DNA of 64,000 nt from Agrococcus pavilionensis RW1 (GTDB lineage: Bacteria; Actinomycetota; Actinomycetes; Actinomycetales; Microbacteriaceae). Location: assembly GCF_000400485.1 (NCBI RefSeq), contig NZ_ASHR01000004.1, positions 1-64,000 on the forward strand, written 5' to 3'. Below, piece after piece: positions 51,686 to 62,154 of this stretch; the first letter of the stretch is position 1, and each line of letters starts with the position of its first letter. Position numbers and translations under genes: made by a program. Under the pieces are notes generated by a model that made no database searches, was not told where the DNA came from, and was given only the letters and a program-made list of their open reading frames with translations.

Positions 51686-52501
51686 TCAGTTCGGTCTCGA
51701 GGTGAGCCACACCGAGACGGCGACGATGCCGCCGAGGCCGAAGATCCAGATGAACAGGCCCTCCGACACCGGGCCGAGGCTGCCGAGGTCGAAGCCGCCG
51801 ACCGACGGGTTCTCGTCCAGGTAGGCGAGGTACGCGATGATCTCGCGCTTCTCCTCCGGGCTGATGTTCGCGTCGTTGAAGACGGGCATGTTCTGCGGAC
51901 CGGTGAGCATCGCCTCGTAGACGTGCACCGGCTCGATGTCGCGCAGGGCCGGCGCCCACTTGCCCTCGGTGAGCGCGCCGCCGGCGCCAGCGACGTTGTG
52001 GCACATCGCGCAGTTGATGCGGAAGAGCGCGCCGCCCCGGGCGATGCCCTCGTCGTCGACCTGGCTGGCGTCGAGCCACTCGTCGTCGGGCACGCCGGGT
52101 CCGGGCGCGAGGGCGGCGATGTACGCCGACATCGCGTCGGTCTGCTCCTGCGTGAACTGCGGGTCGCGCTTCTCCGCCTGCGGGCCCTGGAAGGCCATCG
52201 GCATGCGGCCGGTCATGACCTGGAAGTCGACGGAGGCGGCGCCCACGCCGATGAGGCTCGGCCCGTTCTCGGTGCCCTGGGCCTGGAGGCCGTGGCACGA
52301 GGCGCAGTTCGCGCGGAAGAGCAGCTCGCCGTCCTCGGCGGTCAGCTGCTGCGCGTACGGCGCGCTGGAGGGCTCGGCACTCGCGACGCTGCCCACCGCG
52401 ACTGAGGCGCCGCCGGCCACGACGAGCCCGATCATGAGCAGGGCGGCGCTGGCGAGCGGGTGCCTGCGTCCGGTCTTCTTGCGTGCTGTCAAGGTCCTCA
52501 C
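51686..52501 (-). CDS. qcrC: cytochrome bc1 complex diheme cytochrome c subunit
   Basis: 271 residues from GTG 52501 (a TTG at 52492 is also possible). Signal-anchor ASAALLMIGLVVAGGASVAV, two c-type heme sites FRANCASCHGLQ and FRINCAMCHNVA with distal methionines in GRMPMAFQGP and PQNMPVFNDA, and a C-terminal helix GLFIWIFGLGGIVAVSVWL. The two-heme form is the actinobacterial arrangement that passes electrons directly to oxidase. Confidence 0.95.
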   Translation of the reverse strand: MRTLTARKKTGRRHPLASAALLMIGLVVAGGASVAVGSVASAEPSSAPYAQQLTAEDGELLFRANCASCHGLQAQGTENGPSLIGVGAASVDFQVMTGRMPMAFQGPQAEKRDPQFTQEQTDAMSAYIAALAPGPGVPDDEWLDASQVDDEGIARGGALFRINCAMCHNVAGAGGALTEGKWAPALRDIEPVHVYEAMLTGPQNMPVFNDANISPEEKREIIAYLAYLDENPSVGGFDLGSLGPVSEGLFIWIFGLGGIVAVSVWLTSRPN

Positions 52502-52508
52502 CCAACCG

Positions 52509-53144
52509 TTACTTGAGCCAGTAGATGACGAGGTACAGGCCGATCCAGACCACGTCGACGAAGTGCCAGTAGTAGGAGATGACGTGCGCGCTCGTCGCCT
52601 CCTTGTGCCCGAAGCGCTTGACCGCATAGGCGCGGCCGATCACGAAGAGGAAGGCGAAGAGCCCGGCGGTCACGTGCAGGCCGTGGAAGCCGGTCGTGAG
52701 GTAGAACGCCGACGCGTAGGAGTTCGCCTGGATCGCGATGCCTTCCTGCACGAGCACCACGTACTCGTAGACCTGCAGCATGATGAAGATCGCGCCCATG
52801 GCGTAGGTCAGGTAGAACCACTCGACCATGCCCCACTTCGAGAACTGCAGCGCTCGACCGGTGCGGAAGACCTGGTGGTGCTCGGCGGCGTTCGCACCCG
52901 CCTGGCACGTGAAGCTCGAGAGCAGCAGGATCGTCGTGTTGATCGTGGCGAAGAGCACGTTGAGCTTCTCGGCCTCGGTCGCGAACAGGTCGCCCGACAT
53001 GGATCGGAGCGTGAAGTAGATCGCGAAGAGGCCGGCGAAGAACATGACTTCGCTGCCCAGCCAGACGATGGTGCCGACCGCCACGGTGTTCGGCCGGCGG
53101 ATCATCGGCGCTGAGGGCGACGAGGAGAGCGCAGTAGTGGACAC
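52509..53144 (-). CDS. ctaE: cytochrome c oxidase subunit III
   Basis: 211 residues from GTG 53144, preferred over ATG 53153 because AGGA is then 8 bases upstream. Five helices. RRPNTVAVGTIVWLGSEVMF, FFAGLFAIYFTLRS, FSKWGMVEWFYLTYAMGAIF, TTGFHGLHVTAGLFAFLFVI and SYYWHFVDVVWIGLYLVIYW are the typical subunit-III features. First gene of the ctaE-qcrC-qcrA-qcrB operon, divergent from trpD. Confidence 0.95.
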   Translation of the reverse strand: MSTTALSSSPSAPMIRRPNTVAVGTIVWLGSEVMFFAGLFAIYFTLRSMSGDLFATEAEKLNVLFATINTTILLLSSFTCQAGANAAEHHQVFRTGRALQFSKWGMVEWFYLTYAMGAIFIMLQVYEYVVLVQEGIAIQANSYASAFYLTTGFHGLHVTAGLFAFLFVIGRAYAVKRFGHKEATSAHVISYYWHFVDVVWIGLYLVIYWLK

Positions 53145-53210
53145 GAAGCCCATCCTAGTGACAGTTCTACGGGCCGTAGTGACCCGACGGGCCACTCGAC
53201 CGCAAAAAGA

Positions 53211-53216
53211 TAGGCT
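53211..53216 (+). promoter_or_regulatory. -10 hexamer TAGGCT of leaderless trpD
   Basis: TAGGCT ends 6 bases before the trpD ATG at 53223. The AAAAAGA just upstream is the most A-rich run of the intergenic region. No Shine-Dalgarno is present. Confidence 0.6.
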
Positions 53217-53222
53217 CGAGCC

Positions 53223-54278
53223 ATGGATCGCCTCTTGACCTGGCCATGCGTGCTCGAGACCCTGCTCGAGGGCGACGACCTGGCGATCCGGCAGGCCGAG
53301 TGGGCGATGGCCGAGGTGGTCGCCGGGCGCGCCTCCGAGGCGCAGATCGCGGGCTTCCTCATCGCCCTGCGGGCGAAGGGGGTCGTGGCGGAGGAGCTCG
53401 TCGGCTTCCGCGACGCGGTGCTCGAGGCAGCGGTGCCGCTGCCCGGCGACACGCGGGTCGTCGACATCGTCGGCACGGGCGGCGATCGCCAGCACACCGT
53501 CAACATCTCGACGACCGCGAGCATCGTCGTCGCCGCCTCGGGCGTGCCGGTGCTCAAGCACGGCAATCGCGCCGTCTCCTCGTCCTCGGGCGCGTCGGAC
53601 GTGCTCGAGGCGCTCGGGCTCGTGCCCGCCGACGACGACCCCGCCGCCGTGCGGCGCATCCTCGAGCGCGCCGGGATCTCGTTCGCGTGGGCGACGCGCT
53701 TCCACCCCGGGTTCCGGCACGCGGGACCGGTGCGCGCCGCGCTCGGGGTGCCGACCGTCTTCAACTACCTCGGCCCGCTCGTCAACCCGGCGCGGCCGGA
53801 GGTCTCGCTCGTGGGCGTCGCCGACAAGCACATCATCGAGCAGTTCGTCGGCGTGTTCGCGACCCGCGGCGCGACCGCGCTCGTCGTGCGCGGCGAGGAC
53901 GGCCTCGACGAGCTCACGACGACCGGCCACTCCGAGCTCTGGGAGGTCGCGCGCGGCGACGTCGTCGAGCACGACATCGACCCGCGCGAGCTCGGCATCC
54001 GCCGCGCGTCGCTCGACGACCTGCGCGGCGGCTCCGCGGAGCACAACGCCGACGTGCTGCGCCGCACGCTCGCGGGGGAGCCGGGGCCGGTGCGCGACAT
54101 CGTGCTGCTCAACGCGGCTGCCGCGCTCGTCGCGTGGCGGCTCGACGGCGATCCGCGGCAGAAGGACCGCCCGCTCGTCGAGCGCATGCGGGAGGAGCTC
54201 GAGGTCGCCGGCACCGCGATCGACTCCGGGGCCGCGACGCGCACGCTCGATGCGTGGCGCGCCGCCGCTGCGGCATGA
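53223..54278 (+). CDS. trpD: anthranilate phosphoribosyltransferase
   Basis: 351 residues. Motifs DIVGTGGDRQHTVNISTTAS (PRPP loop), KHGNRAVSSSSGASDVLEAL (anthranilate site) and FNYLGPLVNPARPEVSLVG. Second step of tryptophan synthesis: anthranilate plus PRPP to phosphoribosylanthranilate. Located away from other trp genes and divergent from ctaE, as is usual in related actinobacteria. Apparently a leaderless mRNA. Confidence 0.95.
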   Translation: MDRLLTWPCVLETLLEGDDLAIRQAEWAMAEVVAGRASEAQIAGFLIALRAKGVVAEELVGFRDAVLEAAVPLPGDTRVVDIVGTGGDRQHTVNISTTASIVVAASGVPVLKHGNRAVSSSSGASDVLEALGLVPADDDPAAVRRILERAGISFAWATRFHPGFRHAGPVRAALGVPTVFNYLGPLVNPARPEVSLVGVADKHIIEQFVGVFATRGATALVVRGEDGLDELTTTGHSELWEVARGDVVEHDIDPRELGIRRASLDDLRGGSAEHNADVLRRTLAGEPGPVRDIVLLNAAAALVAWRLDGDPRQKDRPLVERMREELEVAGTAIDSGAATRTLDAWRAAAAA

Positions 54279-54285
54279 TGCCGAG

Positions 54286-55230
54286 GTGAGCAGCCGGACC
54301 ATCGAGCGCGCCGACCGCCAGTCGACGTGGTCGCGCGCCGAGGTGTGGCACTCGTGGCCGCTCGCGTGGGCCGACCGCACCTCGCGATCGCTGCTGCTCG
54401 TCGCGCTCGCCGTCGCCGGGCTGCTGTCGTGCTACGGCCTCACGCTGCTGCTGCACCGACCGCCCGACCTCGCCCCGTCGCTCACCCTGCGCGGCATCGG
54501 CGCGCTCCTGCTCGTGCTCGCGGCGATCGTCGCGCCGGCCTCGCGGAGCTACCGCTTCGGCGCCTTCTACTGCATCGTGCTCTTCGCGTGCACGCAAGCG
54601 GCCGTGCTGCTGCTGCAGTCGACGCCGCTCATCGGCGCCTCGACCTACGGCGCGCTCGACGCGATCAACTTCGTCTCCTTCGGCACGCTCGTGGTCGCGT
54701 GGATGCTCGTGCGGATGCGGCACCCGCTCACGATCCTCGTCGTCGTGACGGGCTACGCGATGGCAGGCGCCGCCTTCTTCGCCCGCGCGCTCCCCGCCGT
54801 CCGCGCACGGCTGTTCGACAACCCGTGGCAGGAGGAGGGGACAGCGATCGACGAGCTGATCGGTCGCAGCGCCGCGCTGCTGCTCGTGCTGAGCCTCGTG
54901 CTGCTCGCGTGGTGGCTCGACGGGTGGATGCGGGCGCTCCTCCCGGTCGCGAACGTCGCCGAGCCGCACGGCTCGGGCCGCGCGCATCGCACGGGCGAGC
55001 GCCCGCGCGTGCGGGTCGCGGTCGTCGCGATGCTCTGCTGCCTCGACCTGCTCGCGCTCGCCGTCGCGATCTCCGCGAAGCAGCCGACCTCGCGCGGTCG
55101 GCTCTCGGAGGCGGATGACTGGTGGTGCTCGGTCGTGATCGCCGTCTCGACCGCGCGGACGGCGATGGTGGTCATCGCGATCGCGGCCGCCGTCATCTGG
55201 CTCTCCGACCCCGTGCAGCGCGCGGTCTGA
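54286..55230 (+). CDS. seven-or-more-helix membrane protein of unknown function
   Basis: 314 residues from GTG 54286, 7 bases after the trpD stop, so in an operon with it. Helices: SLLLVALAVAGLLSCYGLTL, LLLVLAAIVAPAS, FYCIVLFACTQAAVLLLQST, INFVSFGTLVVAWMLVRM, LTILVVVTGYAMAGAAFFAR, LLLVLSLVLLAWWLD, MLCCLDLLALAVAISA and AMVVIAIAAAVIWL. No motif recognised. Confidence 0.75.
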   Translation: MSSRTIERADRQSTWSRAEVWHSWPLAWADRTSRSLLLVALAVAGLLSCYGLTLLLHRPPDLAPSLTLRGIGALLLVLAAIVAPASRSYRFGAFYCIVLFACTQAAVLLLQSTPLIGASTYGALDAINFVSFGTLVVAWMLVRMRHPLTILVVVTGYAMAGAAFFARALPAVRARLFDNPWQEEGTAIDELIGRSAALLLVLSLVLLAWWLDGWMRALLPVANVAEPHGSGRAHRTGERPRVRVAVVAMLCCLDLLALAVAISAKQPTSRGRLSEADDWWCSVVIAVSTARTAMVVIAIAAAVIWLSDPVQRAV

Positions 55231-55239
55231 GGGAACGCG

Positions 55240-55268
55240 GAAGGGGGCCGCTCGCGGCGGCCCCCTTC
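55240..55268. terminator. bidirectional hairpin between convergent genes
   Basis: GAAGGGGGCCGC/GCGGCCCCCTTC, 12 base pairs with a TCGCG loop, 9 bases after the membrane-protein stop and 19 before the glpK stop on the other strand. Confidence 0.8.
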
Positions 55269-55287
55269 GCACCCTGAGGTGCAGCGA

Positions 55288-56799
55288 TCACTCGACGTCC
55301 TCGTCGACCCAGTCGAGCGTCTTCTGCACCGCCTTCTTCCAGTTGCGGTACGTGCGGTCGCGCGCCTCCTGATCCATCTGCGGCTCCCAGCGCCGGTCCT
55401 CCTGCCAGTTCTGGCGCAGCTCGTCGAGCGAGCCCCAGAAGCCGACCGCGAGGCCCGCGGCGTAGGCCGCGCCGAGCGCGGTCGTCTCGGCGACGACGGG
55501 TCGCACGACCGGCACGCGCAGCAGGTCGGCCTGGAACTGCATGAGCGTGTCGTTCGCGATCATGCCGCCGTCGACCTTGAGCTCCGTGAGGTCGACGCCC
55601 GAGTCGGCGTTGACCGCGTCGACGACCTCTGCGGTCTGGAACGCCGTCGCCTCGAGCGCCGCTCGGGCGATGTGGCCCTTGTTGACGTAGCGCGTGAGCC
55701 CCACGAGCGCACCGCGCGCATCCGACCGCCAGTACGGCGCGAACAGGCCCGAGAACGCCGGCACGAAGTAGGCGCCGCCGTTGTCGTCGACGCTCTTCGC
55801 GAGCTCCTCGACCGCGGGGGCGTTCGGGATGATCCCGAGGTTGTCGCGCAGCCACTGGATGAGCGAGCCCGTGACGGCGATCGAGCCCTCGAGCGCGTAG
55901 TGGGTCGGCTGGTCGCCGATCTTGTAGCCGACGGTCGTGATGAGCCCGTTCTTCGAGTGGACGATCTCCTCGCCCGTGTTGAAGATGAGGAAGTTGCCGG
56001 TGCCGTAGGTGTTCTTCGCCTCGCCGGTGTCGAACGCCGCCTGGCCGAACGTCGCCGCCTGCTGGTCGCCGAGGATGCCCGTGATGGGCGTCTCGCGCAG
56101 GAGCGACTCCGACGCCGCGATGCCGAACTCGCCCGACGACGGCCGGATCTCGGGGAGCATCGAGCGCGGCACGCCGAAGTCGGCGAGGATCTCGTCGTCC
56201 CACTCGAGCGACTCGAGGTCCATGAAGAGCGTGCGGGAGGCGTTCGTGACGTCGGTCGCGTGCACGCCGCCGTTGACGCCGCCCGTGAGGTTCCACAGCA
56301 CCCACGAGTCGGTCGTGCCGAAGAGCAGGTCGCCGGCCTCGGCGGCCTCGCGCGCGCCCTCGACGTTCTCGAGGATCCAGACGATCTTCGTCCCCGAGAA
56401 GTAGGTCGCGAGCGGCAGGCCGACCTTCTTCTTGTAGCGGTCGGTGTCGCCGTCGGCGAGCCGGTCGACGATCTTCTGCGTGCGGGTGTCCTGCCAGACG
56501 ATCGCGTTGTAGACGGGCTCGCCGGTGGTCTTGTTCCACACCACGGAGGTCTCGCGCTGGTTGGTGATGCCGATCGCCTTGACGTTGTGGCGGGTGACGT
56601 TCGCCTTCGAGAGCGCTTGGCCGATCACCTCGCGCGTGTTGTTCCAGATCTCCATCGGGTCGTGCTCGACCCAGCCGGCGTGGGGGAAGATCTGCTCGTG
56701 CTCGAGCTGTCCGGTCGAGACGATGCTGCCGGCGTGGTCGAAGAGGATGGCTCGCGTCGAGGTCGTGCCTTGGTCGATCGCGATGACGTAGTCGGTCAT
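55288..56799 (-). CDS. glpK: glycerol kinase
   Basis: 503 residues, standard length. N-terminal [58 protein letters not shown], and [36 protein letters not shown]-dependent phosphorylation of glycerol to sn-glycerol 3-phosphate. Downstream of glpF (74 bases) on the same strand. Confidence 0.96.
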   Translation of the reverse strand: MTDYVIAIDQGTTSTRAILFDHAGSIVSTGQLEHEQIFPHAGWVEHDPMEIWNNTREVIGQALSKANVTRHNVKAIGITNQRETSVVWNKTTGEPVYNAIVWQDTRTQKIVDRLADGDTDRYKKKVGLPLATYFSGTKIVWILENVEGAREAAEAGDLLFGTTDSWVLWNLTGGVNGGVHATDVTNASRTLFMDLESLEWDDEILADFGVPRSMLPEIRPSSGEFGIAASESLLRETPITGILGDQQAATFGQAAFDTGEAKNTYGTGNFLIFNTGEEIVHSKNGLITTVGYKIGDQPTHYALEGSIAVTGSLIQWLRDNLGIIPNAPAVEELAKSVDDNGGAYFVPAFSGLFAPYWRSDARGALVGLTRYVNKGHIARAALEATAFQTAEVVDAVNADSGVDLTELKVDGGMIANDTLMQFQADLLRVPVVRPVVAETTALGAAYAAGLAVGFWGSLDELRQNWQEDRRWEPQMDQEARDRTYRNWKKAVQKTLDWVDEDVE

Positions 56800-56873
56800 C
56801 TGTGCTCCTTGGTTCGGTTGCGGATGCGGTGGGGGAGACGGCGGAGGGGGACCCGACGGTCCCCCTCCGGCGC

Positions 56874-57656
56874 TCAGGCGGCGAAGCCGGCGACGCCGGC
56901 GATCATCGTGGGTGCGAGCAGACCGGCGAGCACGCCGCCGACGATCGGGCCCACGATCGGGATCCACGAGTAGCCCCAGTCGCTCGAGCCCTTGCCCTTG
57001 ATGGGCAGCACCGCGTGGGCGATGCGCGGACCGAGGTCGCGCGCCGGGTTGATCGCGTAGCCGGTGGGGCCACCGAGCGACGCGCCGATGCCGACGACGA
57101 GGAGCGCGACCGGGAGCGCGCCGAGCGACGCGAGGCCGGCCGGCACCGACGCATCCGCGTCGCCGTTCTGCGCCCCGAACGCGATGACGACGAAGACGAG
57201 CACGAAGGTGCCGATGATCTCGGTGATGAGGTTCCAGCCGGTCGAGCGCAGCGCGGGGCCGGTCGAGAAGGTGCCGAGCTTGGCGCCCGGGTCCTCCTCG
57301 ACGTCGAAGTGCTGCTTGTAGGCGAGCCAGCACAGCACCGCGCCGAGGAACGCGCCGAGGAACTGCGCGCCGAGGTAGATCGGCAGCAGCGCCCAGTCGT
57401 AGTCGGCGCCGGTCGCGAGGTCCTGCGCGAGCAGGCCGAGCGTGACGGCGGGGTTGATGTGGGCGCCGGAGTAGATCGACACGATGACGCCCGCGAAGAC
57501 CGCGAGACCCCAGCCGAAGTTGATCATGAGGAAGCCGCCGCCGAAGCCCTTCGTGCCCTTGAGCACGACGTTCGCGACGACCCCGCAGCCGAGCAGCACG
57601 AGCATCGCCGTGCCGACGAGCTCAGAGAGGAATACCAGGCCGGGGTTCAGATCCAC
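56874..57656 (-). CDS. glpF: glycerol uptake facilitator (MIP family)
   Basis: 260 residues from GTG 57656 with AGGGA upstream. Six helices and the two pore boxes: [13 protein letters not shown] (first NPA) and [14 protein letters not shown] (second NPA). The Arg-Asp after the second NPA marks a glycerol facilitator rather than an aquaporin. Passive glycerol entry feeds GlpK and, after oxidation, DhaKLM encoded on the other side. Confidence 0.93.
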   Translation of the reverse strand: MDLNPGLVFLSELVGTAMLVLLGCGVVANVVLKGTKGFGGGFLMINFGWGLAVFAGVIVSIYSGAHINPAVTLGLLAQDLATGADYDWALLPIYLGAQFLGAFLGAVLCWLAYKQHFDVEEDPGAKLGTFSTGPALRSTGWNLITEIIGTFVLVFVVIAFGAQNGDADASVPAGLASLGALPVALLVVGIGASLGGPTGYAINPARDLGPRIAHAVLPIKGKGSSDWGYSWIPIVGPIVGGVLAGLLAPTMIAGVAGFAA

Positions 57657-57840
57657 AGGTCCCTGCTTTCTCTTCCACGGGCGTCCTTGCCCGTACCGCT
57701 CCCTCGAGCGGTGGCCACACTCTAACCGCGCACCGCCCGATTTTGCGGAACCGGTTGCGATTTCCTCAGATCCATCGCGGGATCAGCATCCTGGGCGTAC
57801 GGTGTGAGCCACCGACACCCCGAGGGAGAGGACCGACGTC
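57657..57840. promoter_or_regulatory. divergent glpF/dhaK control region
   Basis: 184 bases serve both directions. On the glpF side two tandem hairpins in the leader are ACGGGC/GCCCGT (about 57676-57695) and ACCGCTC/GAGCGGT (about 57696-57715). In the middle AACCGGTT (57749-57756) is a palindromic centre of the kind bound by LacI/GlpR-type repressors. No regulator gene lies nearby. Confidence 0.45.
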
Positions 57841-58841
<1,001 letters not shown>

Positions 58842-58845
<4 letters not shown>

Positions 58846-59462
58846 CGCTCGACGGCGCGTGGACGCGGCGCTGGGTCGAGGCGGTCGCGGCCGAGGTCTC
58901 GCGCCGCAAGGCCGAGCTCACCGCGCTCGACCGCGCGATCGGCGACGCCGACCACGGCGAGAACCTCGACCGCGGCTTCCAGGCGGTGCTCGGCAAGCTC
59001 GACGCGCTCGACGACGGCGCGACGCCCGCCGCTGTGCTCCGGCTCGTCGCGACGACGCTCATCTCGACCGTCGGCGGCGCGGCGGGGCCGCTCTACGGCA
59101 CGGCGTTCCTCAAGGCGTCGATGGCGGCTGGCGATCGCGACGAGCTCGACGCGCCCGCGCTCGTCGAGGTGCTCACGGCGGCGCGCGACGGCATCGTCGC
59201 GCGCGGCAAGGCGGAGTCGGGCGACAAGACGATGGTGGATGCGTGGACGCCGGCGGTCGAGGCGGCGTCGGCGGCCGGCGACGACGTGCGCGCGGCGCTC
59301 GCCGCTGCGGCGGCGGCCGCCGCGGAGGGCGCGGTCGCGACGGAGCCGCTCGTCGCCCACAAGGGCCGGGCCTCCTACCTCGGCGAGCGGGCCGTGGGCC
59401 ACCGCGACCCGGGCGCGGAGTCGACCGCGCTCATCCTCGCCGCGGCGGCGGAGACGACGTGA
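58842..59462 (+). CDS. dhaL: dihydroxyacetone kinase ADP-binding subunit L
   Basis: 206 residues; GTG overlaps the dhaK stop (GTGA). [20 protein letters not shown] provides the two Asp-rich Mg-ADP motifs, [18 protein letters not shown] the phosphate loop, and [16 protein letters not shown] the third. Keeps ADP bound and is rephosphorylated by DhaM. Confidence 0.95.
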
Positions 59463-60145
59463 CCGTCGGGCTCGCGATCGTCTCGCACTCGGTTCGCATC
59501 GCCGAGGGGGTCGTCGAGCTCGCGGCCCAGATGGCGCCGAGCGTCGCGATCGTCGCGGCCGGCGGCACCGACGACGGCGGCCTCGGCACGAGCTTCGACC
59601 GCGTGCAGGCCGCGATCGCCGAGGCCGACTCGGGCGACGGCGTCGTCGTGCTGTGCGACCTCGGCTCGGCGGTGCTGACCGCCCAGACCGCCCTCGACTT
59701 CGCCGAGGCGCCCGAGCGCATCCGCATCGCCGACGCGCCCCTCGTCGAGGGCGCGGTCGCCGCCGCCGTCGCCGCCGAGGGCGGCGCGGGCCTCGAGCAG
59801 GTCGTGGCGGCCGCCGAGTCGGGGCTGCAGGGGGCGGCGCGACCGGAGCCGACCGCCGGCGAGGGCGCGGTCGTCGAGCCGGAGGACGGCGCGGCGGTGC
59901 TCGAGCTCGAGCTCGAGAACGAGCACGGGCTGCACGCGAGGCCCGCGGCGCTGCTCGTGCGCGCCGCGAGCGGCTTCGAGGCGGAGGTGACGGTGAACGG
60001 CGTCGACGCTTCGAGCCTGCTGCGCGTGCTCGCGCTCGGCCTCGACCGCGGTGCGACCGCGCGCTTCGAGGCGACGGGACCGCAGGCCGACGAGGCGATC
60101 GCGGCGATCCGCGAGCTCGCCGAGAGCGGGTTCGGCGAGGGCTAG
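59459..60145 (+). CDS. dhaM: dihydroxyacetone kinase phosphotransfer subunit M, EIIA-HPr fusion
   Basis: 228 residues, GTG overlapping the dhaL stop (GTGA). EIIA(Man)-like domain at 1-125: LAIVSHSVRIAEGVVELAAQ with His10 as phosphorylation site, and the VVVLCDLGSAVLTAQTALDF switch. After a linker of about 20 residues, an HPr domain at 147-228: ENEHGLHARPAALLVRAASG (phospho-His159). No EI domain, so PEP-derived phosphate must come from a separate EI. This links DHA phosphorylation to the PTS. Confidence 0.93.
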   Translation: MTVGLAIVSHSVRIAEGVVELAAQMAPSVAIVAAGGTDDGGLGTSFDRVQAAIAEADSGDGVVVLCDLGSAVLTAQTALDFAEAPERIRIADAPLVEGAVAAAVAAEGGAGLEQVVAAAESGLQGAARPEPTAGEGAVVEPEDGAAVLELELENEHGLHARPAALLVRAASGFEAEVTVNGVDASSLLRVLALGLDRGATARFEATGPQADEAIAAIRELAESGFGEG

Positions 60146-60148
60146 CGG

Positions 60149-60430
60149 CTACGCGCGGTGCGCGGCGAACTCGTCGAGCGCCGCGCGCGCGACGACGAAC
60201 GAGCACTGCGGCCGGATGCGCTTGCCCTCGGCGATCGTCGCGCGGAGCGCCTCGTCGACGAGCCGGGAGCCGATGCCGCGCCCGCCGAAGGACGGGTCGA
60301 CCTCGGTGTGCGGGAAGGCGCGCACGTCGTCGGCGTCGCGGTAGTCGGCGATGCCGGCGAGCGCGCCGTCGACGCGCGCCTCGAAGCGCTGCGCCGCGGG
60401 GTTGTCGACGATCTCGATCTGCTCGCTCAT
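60149..60430 (-). CDS. small GNAT-family N-acetyltransferase (YidJ/COG2388-like)
   Basis: 93 residues from ATG 60430. DGALAGIADYRDADDVRAFP and HTEVDPSFGGRGIGSRLVDE, the latter being the acetyl-CoA phosphate loop (GxGIGxxL), typical of the short stand-alone GNATs. Acceptor unknown. Convergent with dhaM by a 3-base gap. Confidence 0.88.
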   Translation of the reverse strand: MSEQIEIVDNPAAQRFEARVDGALAGIADYRDADDVRAFPHTEVDPSFGGRGIGSRLVDEALRATIAEGKRIRPQCSFVVARAALDEFAAHRA

Positions 60431-60494
60431 GCCCGCGAGCCTAGCCACGCGCGCTGTGAGCCCCGTGGGCGGGAGCGTGCGGCATGCTGGAGCC

Positions 60495-61388
60495 ATGCAG
60501 CTCGATCCGCGACGCATCCTGATCTTCCGCACCGTCGCGCGCGAGGGGTCCGTCTCCGGCGGCGCCAGGGTGCTCGGGTGGACGCAGCCTGCCGTGAGCC
60601 AGCACATCCGGCTGCTCGAGGAGGAGGTCGGCCAAGCGCTGCTCCTGCGCTCCTCGACCGGGGTGACGCTCACCGAGGCGGGGGAGCGGCTGCTGCGCCA
60701 CGCCGACGGCATCGCCGGGCTGCTCGGCTCGGCCGAGGCCGAGCTCGCGTCGCTCGCCGAGGGCGCCGGGAGCGTCACGATCGCGGCGTTCCCCTCCGCG
60801 CTCGCCGACTTCGTGCCGCGCTCGATCGCCGCAGCGCGGCTCGCCGTGCCGGGGCTCACCGCGCGCGTCATCGAGCTCGAGCCGCCCGAGGCGATCGACG
60901 CGGTGCTCGCAGGCGACGCCGACGTCGCGGTCGCCTTCGAGTACGACGAGCTCCACGACGACGTGCAGCTCGCGCGCATCGAGCTCGGGCCCGATCCCTC
61001 GCGCATCGTGCTGCCCGCATCGCACGAGCTCGCGAGCGGCGCCCCGGTCGACATCGCGTCGCTCGCCGGCGCCGAGTGGGTCGGCGGCTGCGAGCGGTGC
61101 CGCTCCCACCTCGAGGCGCTCGCGACCGAGGCGGGCTTCGCCCCGCGCATCCACTTCGAGACCGACGACTTCGTCGCCGCGCAGTCGTTCGTCGCCGCGA
61201 CGGGCTCCGTCACCCTGCTGCCCGACATGGCGCTGCGCGTGCTCACTCGCGACGACGTGGTCGTCGCGCCGCTCTCCGACGGCTCGGGCCGCACGGTGTC
61301 GCTGCGGCACCGGCACGGCGCCGAGCGGGTGCCGGCGGTGCTGACGGTGCTCGAGGCGATGCAGCGGCTCTGGGCCGAGGGCCGCTGA
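60495..61388 (+). CDS. LysR-family transcriptional regulator
   Basis: 297 residues from ATG 60495. N-terminal winged helix: ILIFRTVAREGSVSGGARVL, GWTQPAVSQHIRLLEEEVGQ, ALLLRSSTGVTLTEAGERLL. The effector-binding domain follows (SVTIAAFPSALADFVPRSIA) with two cysteines in GGCERCRSHLEAL. The divergent neighbour is the GNAT gene (64 bases), but no obvious target enzyme lies next to it. Confidence 0.93.
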   Translation: MQLDPRRILIFRTVAREGSVSGGARVLGWTQPAVSQHIRLLEEEVGQALLLRSSTGVTLTEAGERLLRHADGIAGLLGSAEAELASLAEGAGSVTIAAFPSALADFVPRSIAAARLAVPGLTARVIELEPPEAIDAVLAGDADVAVAFEYDELHDDVQLARIELGPDPSRIVLPASHELASGAPVDIASLAGAEWVGGCERCRSHLEALATEAGFAPRIHFETDDFVAAQSFVAATGSVTLLPDMALRVLTRDDVVVAPLSDGSGRTVSLRHRHGAERVPAVLTVLEAMQRLWAEGR

Positions 61389-61391
61389 GCG

Positions 61392-62099
61392 TCAGGCGCG
61401 GTCGGGCGCCGCGACCGCCCGGCCCAGGCCGAGCCGCTGCTGCAGGCTCACGGCGAGCAGGGCCTGGCCGAGCACGTACATGACGAGCACCGCGAAGGCG
61501 CGGAGCGCATCCGGGATCTCGATGAGGAAGAGGCCGATGCCGAGCACGAGCACGCTCGAGAGCAGCAGCAGGCCGCCGAGCAGGCCCGCGGTGTCGATCG
61601 CCGCGAAGGCGGCGACGGCGGCGATGAGGAGCGCGTAGAGCAGCACCGGGACCGCGAGCGGGCCGGCGCCGAGCGCGATGACGCCGCCGGAGATCGCGCC
61701 GACGAGGCCGTAGCCGATCGCCGCCCAGCCCCACGCGAGCGAGCGTCGGCGCGAGGGCCACAGGGCCGCGAGGAAGGCGACGGCGGCGAGCAGGAACATG
61801 CCGAGCAGCACGACCGTCTCACCGGTGACGGAGCCGAGCCCGTCGCCGAGCCAGCACAGCAGCACGGCCGCGACGTGGCAGGCGCCGGGAGCGCTCCGCC
61901 ACGCGCCGAGCACGAGCAGCGCGACCGCGATCGGCAGCGCGAGCAGCCACATGGTCAGGTCGCGAGCGAGCGTCAGCAGCGCCGGCTCGCCGACCTCGAG
62001 GTCGAGCAGCAGCGCCGCCACGAGGTTGATCGCGAGCGCCGTGCCGGAGACCGCGAACCCCGCGCGGAGGGCTCGGGGCAGCTGCGGCATGCCAGCCAT
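61392..62099 (-). CDS. YhhN-family lysoplasmalogenase-like membrane protein
   Basis: 235 residues with eight helices. AAVLLCWLGDGLGSVTGETV carries the paired Asp region, and VLVMYVLGQALLAVSLQQRL the terminal segment seen in YhhN proteins. The family includes lysoplasmalogenase (cleaves vinyl-ether lipids); the activity of bacterial members is mostly unproven. Ends 4 bases after the convergent LysR gene. Confidence 0.75.
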   Translation of the reverse strand: MAGMPQLPRALRAGFAVSGTALAINLVAALLLDLEVGEPALLTLARDLTMWLLALPIAVALLVLGAWRSAPGACHVAAVLLCWLGDGLGSVTGETVVLLGMFLLAAVAFLAALWPSRRRSLAWGWAAIGYGLVGAISGGVIALGAGPLAVPVLLYALLIAAVAAFAAIDTAGLLGGLLLLSSVLVLGIGLFLIEIPDALRAFAVLVMYVLGQALLAVSLQQRLGLGRAVAAPDRA

Positions 62100-62154
62100 G
62101 CAACCACGGGCCTCGCGCTCGGCCGCGCCCGCGAGCGCGTGTCGGGGACTCGGC

